NCBI GenBank assembly: GCA_021234155.1 | Contig: JAJEKV010000796.1 | Span: 25,688-89,687 of the forward strand | Reading direction: 5' to 3' | Source: Isoetes taiwanensis | Lineage: Eukaryota > Streptophyta > Lycopodiopsida > Isoetales > Isoetaceae | Length of the DNA stretch: 64,000 nt | The notes under the pieces: model-generated | What the model saw: the letters and a program-made list of their open reading frames with translations, nothing else | What the model was told of the DNA's origin: nothing | Databases searched by the model: none | In this document: one piece after another, positions 22,852-33,812 of the stretch | Numbering within the stretch: the stretch's first letter is position 1 | How the letters are laid out: each line of letters begins with the position of its first letter | Program-made: the position numbers and the translations under genes

Positions 22852-24015
22852 ATATATTTCATGAACTATAACGGAAATATGCCTTATTCTATGTATCTAT
22901 CTATGTTTTTGAGGAAAAAAACTAATTGCATTTGAAAGGCTTGAAATTAGGAACTTCTTGTCACGTTGAAGGTGTAAAATTATTTTGCCCGTCCCTGGAA
23001 AATTAAGGGTGAACCGTCAAATTCGAGCACTCATGCTGACTAACAAATGTGGACAGGGCGCCTAAATTCTTGTATTATATGTTAAGACAAACTCAATGGA
23101 AGATCTTACCTATCAAAGCATTTATTAATTTGAGAGTAGGTGAGACTCAACCACAATTGCAGAATTGCAGCCAAGCCAACCATTCAGAGATGTATGTGGC
23201 TGCATTCAGTTCAGACAAACACAATTGCAGCCAACGATTTAGAGATTTATGTGGCTGCATTCGATTCATTCAAACTCAATTGCAGCCAACCATTCAGAGA
23301 TTTATGTGGCTGCATTCAGTTCAGACAAACACAATTGCAGCCAACCATTCAGAGATGTATGTGGTTGCATTCAGTATGTGTCCTTTGCAGCAGTGCATTT
23401 ATTATGATGTTGATGTTTGATCACCAATAATTGCAGCACCAACAATTTCAAACTTTTGAGCACCAATAATTTCACACATTTATCTAACCAGGAAGCAAAA
23501 TCACCTCAGCCAATAAGATGACAACTATTTTGTTTCAGTAGTATCTATGTAAGAACATTATATATTTGATGAACTATAATGGAAATATGCCGTATCGGAA
23601 AAAACTAATTGCGTTTGAAAGGCTTGAAATTAGGAACTTCTTGACACGTGGAAGGTGTAAAATTATTTTGCTCGTCCCTGGAAAATTAAGGGTGAACCGT
23701 CAAACTCGAGCACTGATGCTGACTAACAAATGTGGACTCAGGGCGCCTAAATTCTTGTATTATATATTAAGACAAACTCAATGGAAGACCTTACCTATCA
23801 AAGCATTTATTAATTTGAGAGTAGGCGAGATTCACCACAATTGCAGAATTGCAGCCAAGCCAACCATTCAGAGATGTATGTGGCTGCATTCGATTCGAAC
23901 AAACACAATTGCGACCAACCATTGAGATTTATGTGGGCTGCATTGATTCGAATAAAACACAATTCAAGATCAACCATTCAAACACAATTGCAGCCAACCA
24001 TTCAGAGATTTATGT
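22852..24015. repeat. ~0.7-kb tandem duplicated block
   Basis: Left copy (about 22178-22204, then 22845-23390) and right copy (about 23522-24014) share GTTTCAGTAGTATCTATGTA, GCTTGAAATTAGGAACTTCT, CTGGAAAATTAAGGGTGAAC and GCCTAAATTCTTGTATTATA in order at roughly 95% identity. Both end in an array of short units with ATTGCAGCCAACCATTCAGA. The block contains no recognisable gene. Confidence 0.9.
23164..23385. repeat. 55-60-bp minisatellite, four copies
   Basis: Units start with ATTGCAGCCAA at 23164, 23224, 23279 and 23334; each includes AGAGAT(G/T)TATGTGG(C/T)TGCATT. Because 55 is not a multiple of three, the same DNA is read in successive frames along one open frame, so the repeated-looking peptides there are not evidence for a protein. 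A second, more damaged array lies at about 23848-24014. Confidence 0.9.
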
Positions 24016-24127
24016 GGCAAGCCATGAAGTCATTCTATCCAAGGGAAGGTTTTGATCGAAATCTTGATTCAATCTTTCATATTGCATTTGGAAATCAGCT
24101 GCTGCTCTTGTTTTAATACACACAGTA

Positions 24128-26432
24128 ATGGGAAGATTGTTGTTATTCATGCTCTTCTTTCTAGCTTCGGCATGTCATTTCTCTGGAGCACATGATAATG
24201 ATGAGGAATTTCATGCTCTTTTGGGTTTTAAGGATGGTCTTTACTATCCACATAATTATTTGCATGATTGGAATGCCAATAACAGAAGTCTAATGTGCAA
24301 CTGGACAGGAATTACTTGTGATTCCTGGGCTACACACGTGCAAGGAATAGAAATCCATGGAGTATCTGGACTGCTGGGAGATGAATTATGCAAATGCAGA
24401 GGTCTGCAGGAATTGTCAGTGAAACGTAGTCAGTTAAATGGATCAATTTCTGCTTGTTTTGCTTCACTCTCTGCCCTTAGGGTTTTAGATCTGGGAGAAA
24501 ATCGTATGACTGGGAACATTCCAAAAGATCTAGGGATGTTTTCTGCTCTGGAGTATTTAGATTTATCCGCTATGGTTATCGGGGTGAGATCCCAAGTGCA
24601 TTGTTCACCAATTGCTCTGTTCTATCTCATCTAGATCTCCGTTTAACTCACTTGACGGGTAGCATTCCTCAAGGATTTACTAATTGTTCTGCTCTTCAAA
24701 AAGTAGATATCTCTCGGGAACCTAGGTTCGGGGAACCTGCGGAGATATGCTATCGGGCATATCGAGAGATGTCCGCTCTCCGCATCTAGATCTTGGTGAT
24801 AATAATTTTCTGTGTAACATTCCGCAGGAGTTGGGTAATTGTCCCCGCTCTCGATTATCTAGATCTCTCTTATAATGCACTCACAGGTAACATTCCAGGG
24901 GAGTTGGGTAATTGTCCTGCTCTCAGTTATCTAAGTCTCTATCATAACGTACTCACAGGTGATATACCAAGGGAGCTTGGTAAGCTGAATCTCTCAGATT
25001 TGATTCTCTCTAATAACGAGCTCACCGGTTATATACCGAGGGAGCTTTTTGCAAACTGCTCCAGTCTTATAACGCTACATCTCGGTTTTAATAACCTCAA
25101 GGGAAATATTCCAATTGAGGTAAGCAACTGTACACTTCTTTTCGATTTGGATCTCTCTTCAAATGGTTTGACAGGTAATATCCCTCAATTGGGCCAGCTT
25201 TCTGAACTGTGGCGCCTGTCATTAGCAAATAATTCTTTGACTGGTAATGTGCCAGACCAATTTGACGAGCTTTCTCCACTAGATGAACTGTCATTAGCAA
25301 ATAATTTTTTGACTAGTACAGTGCCAAACCAACTTTCAAACCTATCTTTTCTCACTTCATTGGACCTCTCGTCAAATAATTTGACAGGCAGGATACCTTC
25401 TGAGCTTGGAAATAGTGGCATGCTGTGGTATTTGAGACTGAATGACAACAAGCTCTATGGAGATATACCGTCTAACTTCAATATTTCGAAGCTTGGCCTA
25501 ATTAGATTGAGTAATAATTATTTTACAGGATGGATTCCAACTATGGGGCGTGATACAATCATGGCGCGGATTTCAGCAATAATAAACTTTCAGGCCCATT
25601 TCCAAAGGAGCTTTGCTATCAGCAAAACCTAGTCGCCCTCAAGCTGGCACACAATAATCTAGAAGGGGAAATACCTGAATGTATTGGCCATTTGACTAGC
25701 ATCATAATTCTAGATCTATCAAGCAATAAGCTCACTTTGGGAACCCGCCTCAAAAACCTGTTAAGACTAATCTCGGGCTTCAAGAAGGCGGATATTGGAA
25801 TACTGAATTAGTTTTAGCTGGTTTTTCTATCAATCTACAATGGAAGGGTGCTTCTCGGTACTTTGACAAGATCGATATCTGAACAACAATCTTTGACGAT
25901 CCAACAATGAGTTGAACGGATCCATTCCATAAATTGGGCAAGCTTGTATTACTAAAACAAGCCCGGAACTTGTCCCATAATCGGTTCAACGGTGAGATTC
26001 CTCGTGAGCTAGGAAATCTTAAGGCTATGGAGTCACTAGATCTTTCATGGAATCGGTTAAGCGGTACTCTTCCAGCTGAGATATGTAGAATTGATGGTTT
26101 GGGAGGGCTTGATGTGTCTCATAACAATTTAAGCGGACATGTTCCAACAGACAATCATTGTGATACAAGGTTCAAGCATCTCGTGATTCAAGGAAACCAA
26201 CTATGTGGTCCACTATTGTCAGTAGCATGTAATCCAACAAGCAAGACCACAGATGTTGTGGAGGGTGGATGACACTGGAATAGCTGGTTCAAAGAGTATG
26301 TTTGGAATCCTGGGTTCTACATGGGAATCTTTATATGCTCATCTTCAGCATCGTACTTACTGTAAGAATATGAAAATAGATTTCCCTGGTTTCTATGCTA
26401 CTTGTATAATGATTGAAATCAAATATAGCTAT
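24128..26432 (+). pseudogene. LRR receptor-like protein (RLP), frameshifted
   Basis: The start at 24128 gives a hydrophobic signal peptide (MGRLLLFMLFFLASACHFSG), then an LRRNT_2-type cap (LHDWN...CNWTGITCD) and repeated plant-type LRRs (LxxLDLSxNxLTGxIPxxLGN). There follow an island-like stretch (LQWKGASRYF, about 25840), more LRRs (LSHNRFNGEIPRELGNLK), a C-terminal cap (GNQLCGPLL) and a short membrane segment (GFYMGIFICSSSASYLL, about 26310-26362). This architecture without a kinase is that of cell-surface receptor-like proteins. Frame changes occur near 24573, 24783 and 24843 (a compensating pair), 25575, 25810-25930 and 26268; stops include 25810 and about 26363. No intron is needed to follow it. 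Whether this is a dead gene or an error-rich assembly cannot be told from the sequence. Confidence 0.9.
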
Positions 26433-28000
26433 AACGGATGACACACATTGTAAAACGCAGATTATCATTATTCCATAATTTGATGCCCCTTGAACAGCTC
26501 AAATATAAATTCCATTATGATTCAAAGGCAGGATGCTACTTCTCATGATTGCAGACCTAAGCCATTGGATCTTTCAAGGAGTGATCAATTTCCATCGCAT
26601 CAATTTAGCATGAATTCAACTCAGAGTGGATAGGATACCAAATTACACGGTTTTTTAGGAAATCTTCATGTTTTTCATCAGCTACTATAAGTAGCGTTTA
26701 ACACGGTCTGTAAGCAGAGAAAGGTAGTTAAAATTGCGAAACGAGATTCTTATTTGAATTAACTTCGGTGGGCTTCACGTTTTCTAATATAAGGATTGTG
26801 TGGCTTCGCCATTTTTTGTGATATAAATCATTATTTCATTTCATCCTGGCAATGTGAATTCTGCAATATATATTCTGCAATATATATTCATTACTAACTT
26901 ATATTCTGCAATCTGAAGAACCAGTTACATCTCGTCAATTGTTTATAGCGCATTCCTGACGCTCCAGCTCTCGTTTCCATCACCACCTCCAATTGTTCCC
27001 GCGAAGCCGAGCTCTGCTCCAGTATATCTGACGCTAACAGATCCGAGCTCTGTCGCCCTCCAGCTCCTGTATATCTGACACTAACAGATCCGGCCTGCCT
27101 CCTATAACAGAGCCGGTTTCCTCTTTTTTGTCTTCCTGCCTTGGCCAGATCCCACCCCGCCTCCTGTAGAAGGCTAAGCGGCCCGCTTCCCAATCAGCGA
27201 TTCGACTTCATCTTTTTTCTACCTTCGATTGCGCCTCCGTAACCGAGGTTGAAATGGGGGTTCGACCCTTAAAAATCCGGGCATTCCAAAAAATTTCCGA
27301 TAGCCAAAAAATATTCCCGGCGTTTTTTCAGGCTATTTTCGGAGAAGTTTCTAAGGATTTCCGGAAAAGTACACTATAATTTCATGTATTTCCGGCAGAA
27401 TTAAATGTAAACAGGCATTTTTAATGGTTAGGGTAAATTCTAATTTCGAACCCTGCCTGTAACACGCCGTCGCCTCTTTCTTGTTGGAAGACCCTGCCCA
27501 CATGGCAGGGCCACGTGGCCACAGGGCCAGAATAGGTGCCCAGGTCTCACCCAGGCCGGCGTCCTCACTCCCGGGGGGAACAGTTAGGTGGCATCCCCGA
27601 TTTAAGGGGCGCTCACCTTTTACATCACTTATCATACATCTATTCTCCCTTTATACTTAGTTATTCATATCTAATAGCCACTACTACACACTTATTTTCC
27701 TTCATACACTCATTAACTTACACTCCTTACATCCTCACCTTTTTTCTCACATACACTCATTTCACTACATTCATCACCAATCTACTATCATATTTTATAA
27801 TCATCCACTAATATTCCACATTTTACACATTACTATATCATACTTTCTATTTCACATCTTATATCATTCACACATAACTTCATATTTATATTCTTTTCCT
27901 CATCTCTTACTACACCAATTTTTTACCTCTTGCCTTTATATATTCTTTTAATTCTTATTTTCCATTCAACCTCATTACATTCTCATATCTACTTTCTTCT
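26433..28000. other. Non-coding stretch
   Basis: No gene is recognised. A near-50-bp tandem pair at about 27014-27096 shares GTATATCTGAC(G/A)CTAACAGATCC. From 27,600 onward the plus strand becomes strongly C/T-rich and grades into the repeated region. Confidence 0.5.
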
Positions 28001-31000
28001 ACTCCATACTTTTCCTTTATCTCTTATTCATTCTCATAATTTTCATTATATCATTTGCTCATGGCATAATTTGCCACCATTGCCTTGTTCATTCTTTGGC
28101 GGGTAATCGATCTTAACCCATACAATTATTTCCGACCCAAGTAACCCCGCCTCGTTCTACCTTAGTTTTTCGGGGTTGCTTCTGCACCAACATCTACCTG
28201 GAACACTGTTATTGATTGTCGCATTCTCCATTGATGGTCGGGTCTTGCCTTATACTAACCGGCTAATCCTTGCCCACAGAGGATGTATTGGTCATAATTT
28301 TTCTTTACAGGGCATTCTCGATCCTTGCCACATCCAGGTGGACCACTCCCCCATGCGTGCCCCATCTTGATCTTGCTACATAGCTCGTGTTTCAAGTATT
28401 CTATATGTTGGAGGTTTTTTGCTTGGGGTCAGGTAGACGGTTGTTGTTCACGCCTTTACTATGGTAAGTCCCTTTGTAGCATTCTTTTACAACTATTGAT
28501 TTTTAATGGTTGTTCTTATAAGTGATACCAGAGGTTCTCTTCTTGTTTTCACAATGCCATTTGCCTTATCATTTATGCATCTAGAGCTGCGTTGACATTG
28601 CTGGGAGTAATGGGACCTACTTTTGGAGGTTTCTTGTCTTAGCATGAGATCAATGGCAACATTTTTGCATCATATGGTAGTTACTCCATTTTGCCGTGAT
28701 ACATGCATCTTTTCTATATGTTCAATGATTTTTATTGGTTCTTTTTTGCTTTTCTTGCCTACGGATATGCCATATGTTTGGTGTTTTTCTAACTTTCTTC
28801 TAGCGGAGATGTTCACTTGACGAACTTGCCTCCTGGCTCTGGGTTGATGGACCGATATTTCTGCCACCTTTTCATCATGTGGTGGCCCACTTCATTTTAT
28901 CTAGCTACATGAATGTGGGTATTTTCCATTTTCTAGAGAGGGATTGGTTGTTTATCTTGAATTGACTCTTCTAGACTGTGTAGAGACCGGCCCTTAATAG
29001 CAACAATGTAGAGACCTTGTGTTTTGTGTTTGTAGGCGTGTCTTGTGTTCCTCCTTTTCCCATTGACTTCGGATGCTTCTAACTTACTCACAACCATAAC
29101 TTTGGTTCACATTGCATTTCCTTACCCCTTCATTTGTGCTTGGCCTTCAGCTATCGTCATGGCTTTCCATCTTGTCTTGGTTCCGGGGATCCTTTTCAAT
29201 CCATTATCTATATTTGCATTTAATTTTGTGTTCGGTATATTATCATTCACATTTTTGCTTATTGGAATCCTTCGATTCTTTTAGCTGCTTGTCATTTCCA
29301 AATATTCATTTGACCCTCTTTTTATTTGAGCCCCTTCTGCTTCTCTCACGTTGATCCTCTATTTTGCAACCCTTTGTTTCTCAACCCATTCCGTTAATGC
29401 ATCGTTATTTCAAGCCATACGTATGGCCCTAGCTTTATTCATACTACGTCTTCGTCATTGTATTTTCATTTGTCCTTTTCTACTATCTGGCTCACCCCTT
29501 GCATTCCACCCTAACCTAGGCACTCTGACCTCCATCTTCTCCTTTTCATTGGCCATAAACTCACCTTTGACTACTTAAGCCTCATTTTTGCTCGATTTAC
29601 TGTGATTCACCTTAACCTTCATCTCAATTTTCATCTTAACCTTGCTCTTGAGTTGCGCTAACATGCCTACAACCTCTTCCTCAATCTCGTTCCTCGTTTG
29701 TCCGAGGTTCTTCATTTGGGGCCTTTTATCATGGTCTTAGACATGTGGTATTATTTGTTTATAACATCCACACTCATTTCTCTGTGGCTAACCTGCACCA
29801 GTCCTTTACACCCTCACTCTCCTATTCTTGTTCCAAACCATTGCTCAGCTCTTATGACCCTCGTTGCTAGGGGGCAACCAAGTCCTATTTGGCACCTTGT
29901 AGTTTGGCGTTGTGTTCTTAAAATTGTTCTTTACAGTTTTTCGGTTTTCTGGCCCTATCCTTAGACGTCCTTTGCATAGTTGCTATTTCTCTGTCGCACT
30001 CCCTTATACTCTTTCCGCCTTTGACATTCTTCTCTTTGCCATGTTTTTTTGCACTTTGTCATGTTTTGCATTTGAGAGCTCCTTTGCAACATATTTATCC
30101 TTTGGAGCCTATTCACCTCGTTGTTTTAGACTTCATGTAGTCTTTTCATATTGTATCTTCTTTCCTTGATTTTTCAGTTATGGGGAGTTTCCTCCATTAT
30201 TCTGCCTTGTTAACTCGATCATTCTTCGTATTCTGCTCTAATGAGGTTTTGGGGATTATATCATTGTTCATGTTGTTATTAAGACGATCGTGTTTTACAT
30301 TTTTTCTGGCAGTTGGGCTCTTGTCTGTGGTTATTTTCTTGTTGCATTTGTTCATTGACTTGCATTCCTCTTTTCTCATATTTATGCTTGGGCTTAAAAC
30401 ATGACTTTAAAAACATTGCTCTGAAATTGTCATTATGTTGGCGATTGTCGTTTATCCCGTAACATTGCAGCTTCGCGAAGTTGTATTTTTTGTTCTTGGA
30501 CATGGGTGCCATGTTATGTTGTTCGGTGGTTTCTCCATTTTTTGCGGACTCGGCACAAGTTTATTGCTTATATAGCACCAATTTTATGGATTTGGGTGAT
30601 CTTTTGTTTATAATTAGCTCCCCTTTGTCATATTCGTAGTAGGCTTCTTTTTCCGTGCATCGCTTTGCTCACAATATGTAACATTATATACCCATTGTGT
30701 TTTCATTTCCTTTATCATGTACATCCCCTCATTTGCTTTCTTATTGCAGATCAGCTGTACGGCCCTCGTTTTGCTAACAATATGTCCTTCTATGTAGTCA
30801 TTCTACCATATGGCTAACTTCTTGGCACTCCTCTTTGACCTTGCCACTATTGATTTTCGTTTCCTCTTTTCTCTTGGCCATAACCTCACCTTGACCTTGG
30901 CCTCACATTTGCCATGAATTGTTTGTGCATAGCCATCCTACTTTTCTTCAAACTTAAGCCTCGTTTTTCTTGATCCATGATGTGATCCAAATTTAACTTC

Positions 31001-31307
31001 ACTCTCCTCTCCCTTGACCTTCCTCTGACATGTCTGCCACTTCTCTCTCCACCTCTTCGTATTCACAGCGCTATTCATATTGCCGCATTCATTCCTCGCT
31101 CCAAATGTCCTATTATTTTCCTTATGACCTCTCATTTAACACTATCATTTCTCTTTTGTTCCACATTCACATCTTGTTTAACAACTGCGTTGCATTGCAT
31201 TTTTGTCGCAAGTACGTCTTATTTGGCAAATTCTAGTTTGACATCGTGTTCTTGAAGTTCTTTAGTATTCTAGGTTATTTCGGCGCTATCATTCTATTTC
31301 ATTGGCC

Positions 31308-31905
31308 TATTTGCTATTTGGCTTTATCTGGATATGATGCATATTGCGTTTGGTACCGCCTTGAGATTTTGCGACATGGGGTTCTATTGGATCATCTTTC
31401 CTTTTTATGCTTCTCTTTGTCTTGATGGGGAGTATCTTACGTTGAACATTGTACACAAGGTGTTATATTGGGCACGTTCTAGTTTTGTGCATGGTGCTGG
31501 TTCTGCCTGATTCTAGTTATCTCGAGAATTCCATTTCTAGCTGTCGATTGAGGGCTTTTTGCACTCGTAGTGGATCTTTTTCTATTTTGGTATGATCATT
31601 ATATATCATTGGCATATTTGCTATTTAACTGTATCTGGATATGATGCATATTGCATTTGGCACCGCATTGAGATTTTGCGACATGGGTTTCTATTGGATC
31701 ATCTTTCCTTTTTCTGCTTCTCTTTATCTAGATGTGGAGTGTCTTACGTTGTTGTACACCAGGTCTTATATTGGGCACATTCTCATTTTGTGCATGGTGC
31801 TGGTTCTGCATGATTCTAGTTATCCCGAGAAATCCATTTCTAGCTGTCTATTGAGAGCTTTCTTGCACATATGGGGGATCTTTTTCTATTTTGGTATGGC
31901 TCGCT
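31308..31905. repeat. ~295-bp tandem duplication
   Basis: Units at about 31308-31590 and 31608-31905 share CTGGATATGATGCATATTGC, GAGATTTTGCGACATGGG, CTATTGGATCATCTTTCC, TTTTGTGCATGGTGCTGGTT and GGATCTTTTTCTATTTTGGT. Identity is roughly 85% by eye. More diverged pieces (TTCTATTGGACCATTTT) appear near 32669 and 32746. Confidence 0.85.
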
Positions 31906-32669
31906 TTCTAACACTATGACATCCTTGCGTAATCACTTATTCCTTTTTTTCTCATTCTGCCGCATGGCGAGCCTCCTTACACTCCCCCTCGACGTCGGCA
32001 CTTGACCCCATCGCCTCTTTTACCTTGGCCTTAATCTCACCCTTGACTTCAGACTCGCACTTCGACCTTCTTTGTTTTTCATCAGCCTTTCTTTGCTTGA
32101 ACCACGATGTGATCCGAATGTAACTTCAATCTCTTTCCCCTTCTTGCCCTTCCTTAACCTCTATCTCCACCTTCTTCCTCGTTCTATAAAAGTATCATTC
32201 CTATTGGTGCATCTGGTCCTGCATGGAGTGTATTGCATTTTTTATCGAAAGCACGTTTTATTTGGCCATTTTTAGTTTGTTTTCGTGTTCTTGACGTTCT
32301 TTTTTATGGTTTTACATTGATGCTTATCTTTCTCTAGATGTCGCGTATATTGGATTATTGTGCATGAGGTATTATCTTGGGCGCATTCTGATTTTGTGCA
32401 GTCCTGCCTACTTCTAGTTGTCTTGGGGCATTTATTTTTCGCTAGTTGTTGTGATCTTTTTTTCTTGTACATTTCTCATTGTGCATTGTGCATTGCTATC
32501 ATTATGCATCATTTGCCGGGAACTTTTTTTCTAGCTAGCTGTTGAGCTCTTTTTTCACAGTGCATTGTGCTATCATTGTGGCTCTCATTATACATTATAT
32601 TTTGCTATTTAGCAGTGTCTGGATGTGCCAAATATTGCGTTTGGCACTCCATTGCAATTTTGTGACATG

Positions 32670-33030
32670 GGTTTCTATTGGACCATTTTTTGTGGGTGGT
32701 GCTCTTTATTTCCACCGTGATGACGCACATTTCTTCCGCCCGCTGGGTTTCTATTGGACCATTTTCTTCCGCCCGCTGGGTTACGCTTTTTCTCCACCCT
32801 CCGGGTGATGCTGTTTATTTCCACCTCGAGGGTGACGCATATTTCCTTTTACATGATTGTTATCCACCCGTTGGGTGATGCTTTTCTCCACCCTATGGGT
32901 GATGCTATCTCCACCTGCGGGCGATGCTGTTCATTTCCACCTCGAGGGTGACACATATTTCTTTTTACATAATTGTTTTCCACCCGTTGGGTGATGCTGT
33001 TCTCTACCCTATTGGGTGATGCTCTCTTTT
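32670..33030. repeat. Nested 22-bp and ~115-bp repeats
   Basis: A short unit, GGGTGATGCT plus a run of T/C then CCACC, recurs at least six times. A larger unit starting GATGCTGTT(T/C)ATTTCCACCT and containing CGAGGGTGAC is present at about 32804-32918 and 32922-33027. Confidence 0.85.
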
Positions 33031-33049
33031 TCTCTCCTACATGTTGGAT

Positions 33050-33812
33050 TTTCTCTAAACATTCACGGGTGTTTTTAGAGTTCTTTGTGTTGCTTGCAGG
33101 TTTTACGCCATCGGCTTATAGTTGAGGAAATTCTTTGGTAGTCGGCCGATTTGGTGTCTCTTGCGAGTCCCTTCCCAGAATAGCATCGATCCGAGCCATC
33201 TGGACGCCATTCCGAAGGGACGGGGCATACTATATCGGAGTTTTTTCTCTTCGGACCGGTTATCGGCGTCTTCTCCGCTGACTCTTCTTCTATTCTCGTT
33301 GCTTCCCCTCCCTTCCGCCCTGCGTGGGGCATGAGTTTGCTTTTCTCTAACCATTCCCGGGTGTTTTTTAGGGGTTCTTTGTGTTGCTTGCAGGCTTCCG
33401 CCGTCTTATGGGGTCCTGCTATATTTGTGTTCGCCATCAACCCACCTCTTTCAGTTCTCCAGGCAACACATTTAAGGATTGCGCCGTCTTCTGGGGTCCT
33501 GCTATATTTGTGCTCGCCATCAACCCATCTCCTTCGATTTTCCAGGCAACACATTCAAGGTTGTTGGCGACCATTTCTCATTAGGGTTTTCCTCGAAAAC
33601 CCAGAAGAGCGGGGTTTTTTATCCCAATGAGAAGTTGTCGCCATTACCCTTCTATATTGCCTGTGCACATTTCTTTTTACGGGGTAGTCCGATATTGTTC
33701 CTATGGTCGGCTACCCCTCTCTATTCTTCAAAACATTGTATACTGCTGCTGTGATGAATGACAAGCCTATCTATGGCCGATTTGGTGTCTCTTGCGAGTC
33801 CCTTCCCAGAAT
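33050..33812. repeat. Interleaved direct repeats, LTR-like hairpin
   Basis: A perfect 38-bp repeat (starting GGCCGATTTGGTGTCTCTTG) lies at 33144-33181 and 33775-33812. A ~53-bp element with GTTCTTTGTGTTGCTTGCAG lies near 33050-33102 and 33340-33393. A ~80-bp pair with GGGGTCCTGCTATATTTGTG lies at 33399-33479 and 33483-33561. Between them is a double hairpin: outer arms 33567-33583 and 33626-33642 (GGCGAC...GTCGCC), inner stem GGGTTTTC/GAAAACCC at 33584-33602. It may be part of a non-coding LTR element, but no LTR pair, primer-binding site or gag/pol was found. Confidence 0.6.

Larger units (their letters stand above)
28001..33050. repeat. Pyrimidine-rich higher-order tandem repeat
   Basis: Landmarks recur in the same order. 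A block with GGCCATAA(A/C)CTCACC followed by GTGAT(T/C)C-type phrases is seen at about 29.53, 30.87 and 32.01 kb. A block with a TATTTGGC motif followed by CGTGTTCTTGA or GTGTTCTTAA is seen at about 29.89, 31.22 and 32.26 kb. The period is therefore about 1.0-1.3 kb and the copies are heavily diverged. Nested shorter repeats lie inside. The many open frames on both strands reflect composition and not genes. Confidence 0.7.

Noticed and set aside
23160-23390. CRISPR-like array
   Set aside because: The whole unit, not just a short repeat, is conserved, so it is a minisatellite; the setting is a plant nuclear genome.
23049-23430. Overlapping frames with repeated peptides (NHSEMYVAAF, QPTIQRFMWLH)
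   Set aside because: They are one 55-60-bp minisatellite read in successive frames.
26894-27193. 99-codon minus-strand frame
   Set aside because: No motif; it spans a 49-bp tandem pair and GC-rich sequence that keeps frames open by chance.
27240-27300. tRNA-like GGTTCGACC sequence
   Set aside because: A lone T-arm-like word; no acceptor stem or anticodon arm can be drawn around it.
28176-33754. Many 60-160-codon frames on both strands
   Set aside because: Pyrimidine-rich tandem repeats have few stops; the frames are not conserved between repeat copies and show no domains.
33050-33812. A complete LTR retrotransposon in the 27-34 kb repeat region
   Set aside because: No LTR pair with TG/CA ends, no tRNA primer site and no gag or pol were found, so only an LTR-like hairpin is reported.
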